A DNA stretch of 64,000 nucleotides from DAOTWC01 sp048499435 (GCA_048499435.1 JASNZW010000004.1:310001-374000), one strand, 5' to 3'; shown: positions 17,575 through 27,229, counted from the first letter of the stretch. The notes: a model not told the origin generated them from the sequence alone. Program-made: numbers and translations.

Positions 17575-20500
17575 ATGACATCAAACGATTTTGTGCACCT
17601 GCACGTACACACAGAATACTCGCTGCTGGACGGCCTGAGCGGCATTGACCGCCTGGTCGCGCACGCGCGGACGCTGAACATGGACGCGCTGGCGATCACC
17701 GATCACGGCACGATGTTCGGCGTGATCGACTTTTTCCGCGCCTGCAAGCGCGCTGACATCAAGCCGATCATCGGCGTGGAGGCGTATCTGGCGCGGCGCG
17801 GCATGACCGACCGTGACCCGCGCGAGGACCGCAAGCCGTATCATCTGCTGCTGCTGGCGCGCAACCAGGCCGGCTACCAGAACCTGCTGAAGATCGCCAG
17901 CGCCGCCCAGCTTGAGGGCTACTATTACAACCCGCGCATTGACCGCGATTTTCTGGCCGCGCACGCCGACGGGCTGATCGCCACCAGCGGCTGCCTGGCG
18001 GCGCAGATTCCCAACGCGGTTATGGCGGGCCGCGACGACGACGCGCGCGAGCTGATCGGCTGGTATCAGGACGTGTTCGGCAAGGGGAACTTTTTCCTGG
18101 AGTTACAGCAGCACGACCTGGCCGAACTGCGCCAGGTGAACCGCTGGCTGGTCGAAAACCAGGCGTATGCCGATGTGCCGCTGGTGGCGACCAACGACGT
18201 GCACTACGTGCTGGCGGAGGATTACGACCCGCACGACACGCTGCTGTGCATCCAGACGAGCGCGCTCAAGAGCGACACCAACCGCCTGCGCATGTCCGAC
18301 GCCAGCTATCATCTGAAGTCGCAGGCGGAGATGTGGCGCGACTTCGGCGGCATTCTGGGCGGCGCGCCGCTGAAGAACACGCGCCTGATCGCGGAAATGT
18401 GCGATGTTGACCTGGAAAAAAAGGGCTACCACCTGCCGCTGTTCCCGGTCCCGGAGGGCTACACCAGCGCCTCATACCTGCGCTATCTGTGCGAGAAAGG
18501 GCTGGTGTGGCGCTTCGGCCCCGACGCGGCCCGCGACAGGGCGCTGACGGAACGGCTCGACCGCGAGCTGACGATCATTCACGGGATGCTCTTTGACACC
18601 TATTTTCTGATCGTGTGGGATTTGTGCGAGTACGCGCGCCACGCCGATATCTGGTGGAACGTGCGCGGCTCTGGCGCCGGCAGCCTGGCCGCTTACTGCC
18701 TGGGCATCACCAACATTGACCCGATCCAGAACAACCTGCTGTTCGAGCGTTTCCTGAACCCAGGCCGCATCAGCATGCCCGACATTGACCTGGACTACCC
18801 CGACGATCGCCGCAGCGCGATGATTGACTACACCGCGCGCAAGTACGGCGAGGACAAGGTGGCGGCGATCATCACGTTCGGGACGCTGGGCGCGAAGGCC
18901 GCTGTGCGCGACGTTGGCCGCGTGCTTGACGTGCCGCTGGCGGATGTTAACCAGGCGGCGGCGCTGATCCCGACGGAGCCGAAGCCCAAGCCGCTGATGA
19001 CCTATGTGGACGAAAACCCGGACCTGAAGCGCCTCTACCATGACAACCCGCTGATCAGGCAGGTGATTGACACAGCCAAAACGCTGCAAGGCGTCAGCCG
19101 GCACGCTTCGACACACGCGGCGGGCGTGATCGTGGCCGACAGGCCGCTGGTGGAGTACATCCCGCTGCACCGGCTGACGCGCGGCGACGACGAAAACAGC
19201 TCGATCAAGGCGGTGACGCAGTTCGCGATGGAAACCTGCGAGTCCATCGGCCTGCTCAAGATTGACTTCCTGGGGCTGTCCACGCTGACGATTCTGCGCA
19301 AAGCCTGCGACCTGATCGCCCAGCACCAGGGCATCGTCTACACAATGGACAACATCCCCTACCGGCACGAACAGGTGGCGGACAGCGCGGAAGAGACGGC
19401 GCGGCTGGACGCGGCGTTCGCGATGCTGGGCCGGGGCGAGACGGTTGGCGTGTTCCAGATGGAAAGCGGCGGGATGCAGCAGATGCTGCGCGGGATGCGG
19501 CCCCGGCGGTTCGAGAACGTCGTTGCCGGCATTTCGCTCTACCGCCCCGGCCCGATGGACTACATCCCCCAGTACAACGCGCGCCTGCACGGCAGCGAGC
19601 CGGTGCACTATCACCACGACAAGCTGATGCCGATCCTGGCCGAGACGTATGGCATCATCGTCTACCAGGAACAGATCATGCAGATCGCCGGGCAGCTTTT
19701 CGGCTATGAGCTGGGCGAGGCGGACACGATGCGCCGCGCGGTCTCGAAAAAGAAGCAGAAGGACCTGCTCGAACACAAGGCGATCTTCCTCGAACGCGGG
19801 CCAGAAAACGGCGTGGACACCGAAGCTGCCGAGCGCATCTTCGCTGATATCGAGTTCTTCGCCAATTACGGCTTCAACAAAAGCCACGCTGCCGACTACG
19901 CCGTGATCACGGTGCAGACGGCGTATCTCAAGGCGCACTATCCCGAAGAATACATGACGGCGCTGCTGACGGTGCAGCGCGGCGACACGGCTAAGGTTGC
20001 CGTGTTTCTGGAGGAATGCCGCCGGCTGGAGATTCCGATTCTGCCGCCGGACGTGAACCACAGCCAGCTTGATTTTGACATCCAGCGGGTGAACGGCGGG
20101 CGGCGCGGCATTCGCTTTGGCCTGGCGGCGGTTAAAAACGCGGGCGTGGGGCCGCTGCAAACAATTCTGGCGGCGCGCAGCGCGGGCGGGCCGTTCACCA
20201 GCCTGGAGGACCTGTGCCGCCGGGTGGACCTGCGGGTGGTGGGCAAGCGCGCGCTGGAAAGCCTGGTGCGCGTGGGCGCGCTCGACAGCTTTGGCAAGCG
20301 GGCGGCGCTGCAGGTGTCGCTGGACCGGCTGCTGGGCTACAGCGCCAGCTACCACAAGGACCGCGAGGTGGGGCAGATGAATATGTTTGGTGCGGCGGGC
20401 GCGGCGGCCATTGAGGATGCGCTGCACATCCCTGACGCGCCGGATGTCACCCGCCGCGAGATGCTCAACTGGGAAAAGGAACTGCTCGGCCTGTACGTCA

Positions 20501-21387
20501 CGGGCCGCCCGGTGGACCGCTATCGCGAGGCGCTGCAAGCCGCCAACACCGCCGACATTCGCCAGCTCAAAGAGGCAGAATTTATGCACGACCGCCCGGT
20601 GATGGTGGCCGGCGAGATCGTGAGCGTGCGCCGCATTTACACCCGCAGCAGCGAGCCGATGGGCGTGATCCACCTGGAGGACTGGCACGAGACAGCCGGC
20701 ACGGTGGATGTGGTCGTGTTCCCGCGCACCTGGGCGAAATATCATGAGCTGGTGGTAGAGGGCGAGATCGTCAGGGTGACCGGCAGGTGGGACACAACGC
20801 GCGGGGACCCGCAGGTGATCGCCGAGAGCCTGACGCAGAAGTTCGACACCGTGACCGCGCTCGAATCCGTGCCGCCGCCGCCGTCACCGTCGTGGCTGGC
20901 GGCAGAGCCGCCGCTGTGGCCGGACGAGGACAAGGGCGCGCCGCTGCCTGAAGATTATTTCGACGAGGAAACCGGCGAGCCGCCCCAGCCGCCGCCAGCG
21001 CCAGAGCCGGCCCAGGAAGCGCATATTGCGCCGGCGACGCAGGGCGCAGCGGCGGTCCCGGTCCCGGCGGTGGAGCCGCAGCTTGTCGCGCTGGCGGCAG
21101 ACGCGCCGCCCCAGGGCGACCCGTCACAGGCGCGCCACTGGGTATATGCCTATCTGCGCCGCAGCGGTGACGATGACCGGGACCGCCGCCGTCTGCGCCG
21201 CCTCTATAACATTTTCACCAGCTTCGCCGGCGACGACCGTTTCAGCATTGTCGTTGAAGCGCAGGCGGGCTGGACAAAGATCGAATTTCCCAACCACACG
21301 ACCGACTGCTGCGACGAGCTGTACCAGGAACTGCTGACGGTGGTGGCCGGGGCCAGCGACATCCAGATCTTCGACCGGCCCGACTAA
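17575..21387 (+). CDS. dnaE: DNA polymerase III alpha subunit
   Basis: Replicative polymerase, 1270 residues. An N-terminal PHP domain (about 1-270; HLHVHTEYSLLDG, TDHGTMFG) precedes the C-family polymerase core. Catalytic aspartates are D403 and D405 in PDIDLD, with a third at about D564 (KIDFLGL). The fingers/thumb, HhH, and an OB-fold (about 1010-1100) follow. After the OB-fold comes a long acidic/proline-rich linker (about 1105-1190) and a compact C-terminal module (about 1190-1270) containing RRLYNIFTSFAGDDRF. The PHP histidines near the N-terminus look intact, so metal-dependent proofreading is possible. The stop interlocks with the convergent gene. Confidence 0.96.
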   Translation: MTSNDFVHLHVHTEYSLLDGLSGIDRLVAHARTLNMDALAITDHGTMFGVIDFFRACKRADIKPIIGVEAYLARRGMTDRDPREDRKPYHLLLLARNQAGYQNLLKIASAAQLEGYYYNPRIDRDFLAAHADGLIATSGCLAAQIPNAVMAGRDDDARELIGWYQDVFGKGNFFLELQQHDLAELRQVNRWLVENQAYADVPLVATNDVHYVLAEDYDPHDTLLCIQTSALKSDTNRLRMSDASYHLKSQAEMWRDFGGILGGAPLKNTRLIAEMCDVDLEKKGYHLPLFPVPEGYTSASYLRYLCEKGLVWRFGPDAARDRALTERLDRELTIIHGMLFDTYFLIVWDLCEYARHADIWWNVRGSGAGSLAAYCLGITNIDPIQNNLLFERFLNPGRISMPDIDLDYPDDRRSAMIDYTARKYGEDKVAAIITFGTLGAKAAVRDVGRVLDVPLADVNQAAALIPTEPKPKPLMTYVDENPDLKRLYHDNPLIRQVIDTAKTLQGVSRHASTHAAGVIVADRPLVEYIPLHRLTRGDDENSSIKAVTQFAMETCESIGLLKIDFLGLSTLTILRKACDLIAQHQGIVYTMDNIPYRHEQVADSAEETARLDAAFAMLGRGETVGVFQMESGGMQQMLRGMRPRRFENVVAGISLYRPGPMDYIPQYNARLHGSEPVHYHHDKLMPILAETYGIIVYQEQIMQIAGQLFGYELGEADTMRRAVSKKKQKDLLEHKAIFLERGPENGVDTEAAERIFADIEFFANYGFNKSHAADYAVITVQTAYLKAHYPEEYMTALLTVQRGDTAKVAVFLEECRRLEIPILPPDVNHSQLDFDIQRVNGGRRGIRFGLAAVKNAGVGPLQTILAARSAGGPFTSLEDLCRRVDLRVVGKRALESLVRVGALDSFGKRAALQVSLDRLLGYSASYHKDREVGQMNMFGAAGAAAIEDALHIPDAPDVTRREMLNWEKELLGLYVTGRPVDRYREALQAANTADIRQLKEAEFMHDRPVMVAGEIVSVRRIYTRSSEPMGVIHLEDWHETAGTVDVVVFPRTWAKYHELVVEGEIVRVTGRWDTTRGDPQVIAESLTQKFDTVTALESVPPPPSPSWLAAEPPLWPDEDKGAPLPEDYFDEETGEPPQPPPAPEPAQEAHIAPATQGAAAVPVPAVEPQLVALAADAPPQGDPSQARHWVYAYLRRSGDDDRDRRRLRRLYNIFTSFAGDDRFSIVVEAQAGWTKIEFPNHTTDCCDELYQELLTVVAGASDIQIFDRPD

Positions 21388-21743
21388 CCTGGGCGGTTGT
21401 GGCGAAAGCGGCGGCGCGGGTTGGCGACGCGCGGCGGGCCGTCGAACGGGCGGACGTAAAGCTCGCCCATGAGCTGCCGCCACCAGGCCTGATAGACTTC
21501 GTTGCTGATGTCGAAGATAAAGCTAAAGACCTTGCCCGTTCCCTCAGAGACGGCGACCAGCTCGTTCAGCCCCTGGTAGGCGCGGTTGATCTGCGCCACC
21601 ACGCGCAGCGGCGCGCCCGTTTCCGGGCAGCGCTGCAGGGCGGCGTATTCGTACTGGCAGTCAATGTCCTCGGCAATGATATAGCCGTCGGTAGTGTACG
21701 CGAACAGGTCAAGCGTGCGGTGGGGGTTGCGTCCGGGTCCCAT
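21384..21743 (-). CDS. Conserved-looking small protein, unknown
   Basis: 119 residues, no TM segment. It begins MGPGRNPHRTLDLFAYTTDG, contains a CQYEYAALQRCPETGAPL stretch with two cysteines, and has a basic, arginine-rich tail. The frame overlaps the convergent dnaE stop by four bases, and it is followed upstream by ybaK on the same strand. No family was recognised. Coding status is supported by codon bias typical of the neighbours and by tight packing. Confidence 0.55.
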   Translation of the reverse strand: MGPGRNPHRTLDLFAYTTDGYIIAEDIDCQYEYAALQRCPETGAPLRVVAQINRAYQGLNELVAVSEGTGKVFSFIFDISNEVYQAWWRQLMGELYVRPFDGPPRVANPRRRFRHNRPG

Positions 21744-21763
21744 CGGCCTGGCTCCCGCGCGGT

Positions 21764-22255
21764 TTAGCCGGGCGGCGGGGCGCTGATAGCCGCTACCTGG
21801 GCGCGCAGCAGCGCCACCAGCGCGGCGGTGGGCACGCGCACCTGCGTGCCGCGCTGCCCGGCGCTGATGAAGATGTGTTCCAGCGCCGCCGCCGGCTGAT
21901 CCAGGCAGACAGCCCAGTTTTTTTGCAGCAGCGCCAGCGGGCTGATGCCGCCGACCTTCAGCCCGGTCAGGCGTTCGGCGTCCTTGTGGGCGGCCATGCT
22001 CACTTTTTTGACGCCCAGCGCCGCCGCCAGCCGCTTCAGGTCCAGGCTGCGGTCGGAGGCGATCAGCGCCAGCGCTGGCCGGCCGCCCCCCGCTGGCTCG
22101 ACAACCAGCGTCTTATAGACCAGCGCCGGCGGCACGCCCAGCACGGCGGCCACTTCGTCGGCGCTGTGGAAGGTGTCGGTGTCGGCGTAGGTGACGGCCT
22201 CGTAAGGGATGCCGTGCTGTTCCAGCAGGCGCATTGTGTTCAGCTTGGCGGCCAT
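21764..22255 (-). CDS. ybaK: YbaK/EbsC-family Cys-tRNA(Pro) deacylase
   Basis: A 163-residue trans-editing enzyme that hydrolyses Cys-tRNA(Pro). It shows the family pattern HGIPYEAVTY, VYKTLVVE with the key lysine, LALIASDRSLDLKRLAAALG, and GLKVGGISPLALLQK. The ATG at 22255 is chosen because the frame further upstream is low-complexity and antisense to no ribosome site. It lies 85 bp downstream of the S9 peptidase on the same strand. Confidence 0.88.
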   Translation of the reverse strand: MAAKLNTMRLLEQHGIPYEAVTYADTDTFHSADEVAAVLGVPPALVYKTLVVEPAGGGRPALALIASDRSLDLKRLAAALGVKKVSMAAHKDAERLTGLKVGGISPLALLQKNWAVCLDQPAAALEHIFISAGQRGTQVRVPTAALVALLRAQVAAISAPPPG

Positions 22256-22340
22256 GCGCGGGTCCTCCGTTGTCAGCCCGCAGCCGGCCTCGCCCCGCTG
22301 CCGCGTGGGGCGGGGGCGAGGCCGCTGCGCGCAATTCGCG

Positions 22341-24164
22341 CTACAGCCGGCGCTGGAAGTAATCCAGCACGGTGCGCGCCATGCGCGTCTTCTGCGCGAT
22401 GTCGGTCGAGCCGTGGCCTTCTTCAGCCAGCTCCACGTATTCAAAATCGCGGTCTTCCTGCCTGCCCAGCTCCAGCAGGCGGTCGCGGAAGATGCGCGAC
22501 TGTTCGATCGGGCAGCGCGGGTCGGTGATGCCGTGCACCATCAGCAGGTGGGCCGTCATCTGGTGGGCAAAGTTGATGGCGCTGCGGTCAACCCACAGGT
22601 CAGCGTCCTTAACGGGGTCGCCCATCTGCTGGCGGAAGTAGTGCTTGAAGTGCTCCATGCTGGATTCGTAGAGCTTGTGCAGGTCGCTGATGCCCACCCA
22701 GGCCATGCCGGCTTTCCACAGGTGCGGCTTTTTAGTGACGGCCATGAACGTCATGTAGCCGCCGTAGCTGCCGCCCCACACGCCGATGCGCTCCGGGTCC
22801 ACCTCAGGCAGGCGCTTGAGATAGAGCGCCGCGCCTTCGATGTCGTCCAGGTCTTTGCCGCCCCAGTCCAGGCGCGCCATGTCGCGAAACTCGACGCCGT
22901 AGCCGGTGCTGCCGCGCGGGTTAGGCTGAATGACGATGTAGCCGTTATCCGCCAGGAACTGGGCGTAGGGATCGAAACCGCGGAAGAACTGGGCGGTGGG
23001 GCCGCCGTGAATCTCGACCATCGCCGGGTATTTGCGGCCTGGCTCCAGGTGGCGGGGGCGGTAAAGGTTGGCGTGAATGATAAGGCCGTCGGCGGAGGGG
23101 TAGGACACGTACTCCAGCGGCGCAAACAGCGCCGGGTCGATGCTGCCGTAGATGGCGGGGACCAGCGTGCCGCTGGCGCCGTCGCTGAGGCGGTAGTCGC
23201 GCAGTTCGGCGCGCGAGACGTCGGTCATGATGTTGACCATGAAGCGGTCGTTGTCCAGCCAGTCAGCGTTATAGCTCATGCCGGGCGGCAGCTCGACCGC
23301 TTCCTGCTCGCCGCTGGCGATGTTATACACCAGCGTGTTGATGGCGGCGTCCTCGTTGTTGGCCGCCAGCAGGCGCTGGCTGTCGGGCGAGAATCTGCCG
23401 GCGGAGATGGTTTTGTCCGCCGGCGACAGCCAGCGCGCCTCGCCGCTGAGCGTGTCGTACAGGCCGGCGCGCTCGCCGCCGAAAAAGTCGGTCGTGACGG
23501 CGATATAGCGCCCGTCGGCGCTCCAGTCGCTGAGGGATTCCTTAGAGCCGTCCTTCAGGCTGAGGACACGGCGCTGATCGCTGCCGTCGGCGTTCATGAT
23601 GTAGGTGTCAATGTTCTGCAGGTTGCCGCTTTCGCTGGTGTTATAGGCGATCTGCGCGCCGTCAGGACTCCAGCAGGCGTAGAACACGGGGTTGGCGTAG
23701 TTGGTCAGGCGCGTGTACTGGCGCGTCGCCAGGTCAAAACGGTAGAGGTTGAGCTGGTCCACCAGGTCGGTCAGCACCAGCAGCGTGCGGTTGTCCGGGC
23801 TGACTTCGACCGGATATTCCTGGGCGTCGGGGTTGTCGGTGAGCTGTTCAACCTGGCCGGTTTCGACATCAATCCACCACAGGTTATGCTGTTCGTCGCC
23901 GTTGTTGTCTTTGGCGAAGATGATTTTGCGGTTGTCGCGCGTCCAGCAGAAGCCGGCGCGCAGCGCGCGCGGCACTTCGCCATGGCTGATCTGACGCGGC
24001 TCAGCGCCCGGTTCCGCCGCCATCACGTAAAGTTCCATGCGCCCGCTGCGATCCCAGAAAAAGGCGATGTGGCGGCGGTCATGCGACACGGTTGGGAAGT
24101 AGAAACTGGGCAGGCTGACCAGTTCTTCCAGCGGGATGCGGCTGCTGACGTTGGCATTGGCCAT
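22341..24164 (-). CDS. S9-family prolyl oligopeptidase-like serine peptidase
   Basis: 607 residues: an N-terminal beta-propeller (about 25-350, repeated SPDG/SADGRYI/SPDSQRL blades) followed by an alpha/beta-hydrolase domain. The nucleophile is S466 in GGSYGGYM; the catalytic Asp (near GITDPRCP) and His (EEGHGS) follow in order. ATG 24164 has an AGGAG ribosome site eight bases upstream. No signal peptide is present, so it acts in the cytoplasm on short peptides, as is typical of S9C acylaminoacyl peptidases. A second S9 gene lies at 38067-40040. Confidence 0.92.
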   Translation of the reverse strand: MANANVSSRIPLEELVSLPSFYFPTVSHDRRHIAFFWDRSGRMELYVMAAEPGAEPRQISHGEVPRALRAGFCWTRDNRKIIFAKDNNGDEQHNLWWIDVETGQVEQLTDNPDAQEYPVEVSPDNRTLLVLTDLVDQLNLYRFDLATRQYTRLTNYANPVFYACWSPDGAQIAYNTSESGNLQNIDTYIMNADGSDQRRVLSLKDGSKESLSDWSADGRYIAVTTDFFGGERAGLYDTLSGEARWLSPADKTISAGRFSPDSQRLLAANNEDAAINTLVYNIASGEQEAVELPPGMSYNADWLDNDRFMVNIMTDVSRAELRDYRLSDGASGTLVPAIYGSIDPALFAPLEYVSYPSADGLIIHANLYRPRHLEPGRKYPAMVEIHGGPTAQFFRGFDPYAQFLADNGYIVIQPNPRGSTGYGVEFRDMARLDWGGKDLDDIEGAALYLKRLPEVDPERIGVWGGSYGGYMTFMAVTKKPHLWKAGMAWVGISDLHKLYESSMEHFKHYFRQQMGDPVKDADLWVDRSAINFAHQMTAHLLMVHGITDPRCPIEQSRIFRDRLLELGRQEDRDFEYVELAEEGHGSTDIAQKTRMARTVLDYFQRRL

Positions 24165-24229
24165 TTGTTGTTCTCCTGTTGTTGAACGCAATTCCACAGT
24201 TATTAATACTGGCAGCGGGCGGCTGCCGT

Positions 24230-25015
24230 TCAGCGGTATTGGCGCAGCGCTATCCGGCCCATGATACCCGGCGCGAGGACATTAGCCCACACAATCAGCC
24301 GGTCGAGCGGGCGCACGACCGCCGTGCCGCCGGAACGGTCTGCCGCGCGCACGATCGCCGCGGCGACCCGCTCGGCGGGCATGGTGGGCACGCCCTGGCC
24401 GGGGCGCTGGCCGCCGCCCAGGCGGCGCTGGTTGAACTCGGTGGCGGTGCGTCCGGCGAGAACGTCCGTTACGTGGATATGGTCGGGGGCCAGCTCCAGC
24501 CGCAGCGCGCGCGCCAGGCTGCTGGCGAAGGCTTTGCTGGCGGCGTAGGTGGCGGTGTAGGGCGCTACCAGATTGAACGTCACCGACGACACGATGATGA
24601 TGTGCCCGCCGCCGCTGGCGCGCAGCGCCGGGACAGCCGCGCGCACGCTGTGCAGCACGCCGTCAATGTTGGTGCGCAGCACCGTTTGCAGGTCGTCCCA
24701 GGCGGCGTCGGCGACGGGTCCGCGCTGGCCGATGCCGGCGTTGGCGACCAGGATATCAAGGCGGCCAAAGCGCTCGACCGCCGCGCCCACCGCCGCGCGC
24801 ATGGCGTCAGCGTCGGTCACGTCGGCGGTGAGGGGCAGAAAGCCGCCGCGCGGCGCGGGCAGCGCGCTGATCTCGTCCGCCAGCGCCGCCAGCCGGTCAG
24901 CGCGGCGGGCCAGCCCGGCCACCTGAACGCCCCGGCGGGCGAACGCCAGCGCGGTCGCCCGGCCAATGCCGCTGGACGCGCCGGTGATGAGCGCGGCGCG
25001 CGCTTCAGCGTTCAT
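24230..25015 (-). CDS. Short-chain dehydrogenase/reductase
   Basis: 261 residues with the classical SDR signature: TGASSGIG at 11-18, NAGIG, the catalytic Ser (SSVTFN) and YAASK. The conserved order indicates an NADP(H)-preferring (ARRADR after beta-2) oxidoreductase. Substrate unknown. Its start overlaps the end of the small upstream gene by 11 bp, indicating an operon with it. Confidence 0.9.
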   Translation of the reverse strand: MNAEARAALITGASSGIGRATALAFARRGVQVAGLARRADRLAALADEISALPAPRGGFLPLTADVTDADAMRAAVGAAVERFGRLDILVANAGIGQRGPVADAAWDDLQTVLRTNIDGVLHSVRAAVPALRASGGGHIIIVSSVTFNLVAPYTATYAASKAFASSLARALRLELAPDHIHVTDVLAGRTATEFNQRRLGGGQRPGQGVPTMPAERVAAAIVRAADRSGGTAVVRPLDRLIVWANVLAPGIMGRIALRQYR

Positions 25016-25367
25016 CCGGCAGGGCGGGCGGGGCGGGCGGCGCGGCGGGCCGGTCGGCGCTGATCGCTGGCGGCCGCCTGTCGGACTGCGGGCGTTTGAA
25101 CACGCAGAAGTAAGCGCGGCTCCAGCGCGGCGCGCCGCTGCCGGGGAACAGGATGTCGCCTTTGCTGCCCACGCGGGCCACCGGCTCCATGTGGACCAGC
25201 TCCCAGCCTTCCTGGCCGAACTTGTCCAGCGCGAGCATCAGGCTTTCGGGGGCGAAGCGCGGCATGCGCCGCCGGCCTGGAAAACGCGCCTTGAGAAACG
25301 AGCGCGTTTCGCGGCTGGCGGTGTTGGCTTCGACAACGGTAGTGAAGTATTCCCAGCGAACAGACAT
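25005..25367 (-). CDS. Small protein resembling DUF4177
   Basis: 120 residues starting MSVRWEYFTTVVEA and containing LDKFGQEGWELVHMEPV, the hallmark layout of DUF4177-type proteins (WEY... GWELV). The C-terminal 25 residues are proline/alanine-rich and overlap the SDR start. Function is unknown. Confidence 0.6.
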   Translation of the reverse strand: MSVRWEYFTTVVEANTASRETRSFLKARFPGRRRMPRFAPESLMLALDKFGQEGWELVHMEPVARVGSKGDILFPGSGAPRWSRAYFCVFKRPQSDRRPPAISADRPAAPPAPPALPDER

Positions 25368-25442
25368 CGTGTATGGGCCTTCGGGTGCGTGAAGAAACCA
25401 GCGTGTAAACAGGAACAGGATGCTGCGCGACAGCTAACGCGG

Positions 25443-27122
25443 CTACACGAACGCTGGTTCCTCGTAGACGCCGAACACCTCGCGCATTACGTCGGTGATC
25501 TCGCCTAGCGTGGCATAGGCTTTGGCCGCGTCAATCAGGTAAGGCATCACGTTGTCGTCGCCCGCGCAGGCCCGGCGCAGCGCGTCAAGCGCCTGCGCGC
25601 AGGCGGCGGCGTCGCGTTCAGCGCGCAGCCGTGCCAGCCGCGCCGCCTGCCGTTCGTAGCCCTGCGGGTCCATCTTCAGCAGGGGGATGCGCACCGGTTC
25701 GTCGCTGGTGTAGCCGTTGACGCCGACGATAACGCGCTGCCCCTGGTCAATCTCAAGCTGGTAGCGGTAGCTGGCGTTGCTGATTTCCTGCTGGAAGAAG
25801 CCGGCCTCGATAGCGGGCAGCACGCCGCCCAGCTCGTCAATGCGGCGGAAATAGTCGTAGACGGCGGCTTCAGTCTGGTTGGTGAGCGCCTCGACGAAAT
25901 AGCTGCCGCCGAGCGGGTCAATTGTGTTGGCGACGCCGCTTTCCTCAGCGATAATCTGCTGCGTGCGCAGCGCGATCGTGACGGCCTGTTCGCTGGGCAG
26001 GGCCAGCGCTTCGTCAAGGCTGTTGGTGTGCAGCGACTGCGTGCCGCCGATCACCGCCGCCAGCGCCTGGATCGCCACGCGCACGGCGTTGATCTCTGGC
26101 TGCTGCGCGGTGAGGCTGACGCCGGCGGTCTGCGTGTGGAAGCGCATCAGCCAGGCGCGCGGGTTTTGCGCGCCGAAGGTGTGGCGCAGCTCGCGCGCCC
26201 AGATGCGCCGCGCCGCCCGCAGCTTGGCGACTTCCTCGAAAAAGTCGTTGTGCACGTTGAAGAAAAAGCTCAGGCGCGGGGCGAAATCGTCGATGTCCAG
26301 GCCGCGCCGCTGCGCCCAGCGAACGTACTCCAGGCCGTCGGCCAGCGTGAAGGCCAGTTCCTGAACGGCGGTGCTGCCCGCCTCGCGGATGTGATAGCCG
26401 CTGATGCTGATCGTGTTCCATTCGGGCATGCGCTGCGCGCCGAACGCGATGGTGTCCACCACCAGGCGCATCGAAGGCGGCGGCGGGAAGATATATTCTT
26501 TCTGCGCGATGTACTCTTTAAGGATGTCGTTTTGCAGCGTTCCGCGCAGCCGCGCCATCGGCACGCCCTGCTTTTCGGCGGCGGCGATATAAAAGGCCCA
26601 GATAATCGCCGCCGGGCCGTTGATCGTCATGCTGGTGCTGATCTCGCCCAGGGGGATGCCGTCGAACAGTATCTCCATGTCCTGCAGCGAGCTGATCGCC
26701 ACGCCGCACTTGCCGAACTCGCCCAGCGCCTGGGGCGCGTCGGTGTCGTAGCCCATGAGCGTCGGCAGGTCAAAGGCGACCGACAGGCCCATATTGCCCT
26801 GCTGAAGCAGATACTTGTAGCGGGCGTTGGTTTCCTCAGCCGTGCCAAAGCCGGCGAACATGCGCATCGTCCACAGCTTGCCCCGGTGGCCGGTGGCGTG
26901 GATGCCGCGTGTGAACGGGTACTCGCCGGGCAGCCCCAGGTCCTCCGGGTAGTCCAGCGCGGCAGTGTCAAGCGGCGTGTACAGGCGTTCCACCGGCACG
27001 CTGGAGGTGGTGACGAAGGCGGCGCGGTTTTCGGAGCGGCGGCGCAGCGCCGGCTCCAGCGTGTCGCGGGACCAGCGCGCGACAGCGGCCGCTAACTGCT
27101 CTAACGCTTTGCGATCAAACAC
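25443..27122 (-). CDS. mcmA1: Methylmalonyl-CoA mutase large (catalytic) subunit
   Basis: A TIM-barrel acyl-CoA mutase subunit of 559 residues lacking its own B12 domain; it must use the separate subunit at 6054-6470. It shows YTPLDTAALDYPEDLGLPGEYPF-like N-terminal sequence, FTRGIHATGHRGKLWTMRMFAGFGTAEETN (quoted in part), GLSVAFDLPT, GVAISSLQDM and GGTQSLHTNSLDEALALPS. The preferred start is GTG 27122 with a GGGAGAGAG ribosome site, because the longer frame begins upstream of the promoter's TATAAT box. The sequence resembles the methylmalonyl- rather than the isobutyryl-CoA class (YTPLD, TMRMFAG), but specificity is inferred. Confidence 0.92.
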   Translation of the reverse strand: MFDRKALEQLAAAVARWSRDTLEPALRRRSENRAAFVTTSSVPVERLYTPLDTAALDYPEDLGLPGEYPFTRGIHATGHRGKLWTMRMFAGFGTAEETNARYKYLLQQGNMGLSVAFDLPTLMGYDTDAPQALGEFGKCGVAISSLQDMEILFDGIPLGEISTSMTINGPAAIIWAFYIAAAEKQGVPMARLRGTLQNDILKEYIAQKEYIFPPPPSMRLVVDTIAFGAQRMPEWNTISISGYHIREAGSTAVQELAFTLADGLEYVRWAQRRGLDIDDFAPRLSFFFNVHNDFFEEVAKLRAARRIWARELRHTFGAQNPRAWLMRFHTQTAGVSLTAQQPEINAVRVAIQALAAVIGGTQSLHTNSLDEALALPSEQAVTIALRTQQIIAEESGVANTIDPLGGSYFVEALTNQTEAAVYDYFRRIDELGGVLPAIEAGFFQQEISNASYRYQLEIDQGQRVIVGVNGYTSDEPVRIPLLKMDPQGYERQAARLARLRAERDAAACAQALDALRRACAGDDNVMPYLIDAAKAYATLGEITDVMREVFGVYEEPAFV

Positions 27123-27152
27123 AGGCTCTCTCCCGTAGAAACTTTTAGCCGT

Positions 27153-27158
27153 ATTATA
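27153..27158 (-). promoter_or_regulatory. Mutase large-subunit -10 box
   Basis: Minus-strand TATAAT 30 bp upstream of the GTG start. Its position inside the longer open frame argues that the upstream codons are not translated. Confidence 0.45.
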
Positions 27159-27210
27159 CCCGCAACTGCGCCCGCGCCGCATCACAGGCCGGGCGCGGCG
27201 CTTCAGAAAC

Positions 27211-27229
27211 GGGTATGATCGGGTATGAT
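27211..27229 (+). promoter_or_regulatory. Tandem GGGTATGAT repeats, putative CHAD promoter
   Basis: Two exact GGGTATGAT copies with a 10-bp period, each supplying a TATGAT -10-like hexamer, followed by ATAATAAAGG. They lie in the divergent region between the mutase subunit and the CHAD gene. Confidence 0.35.
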
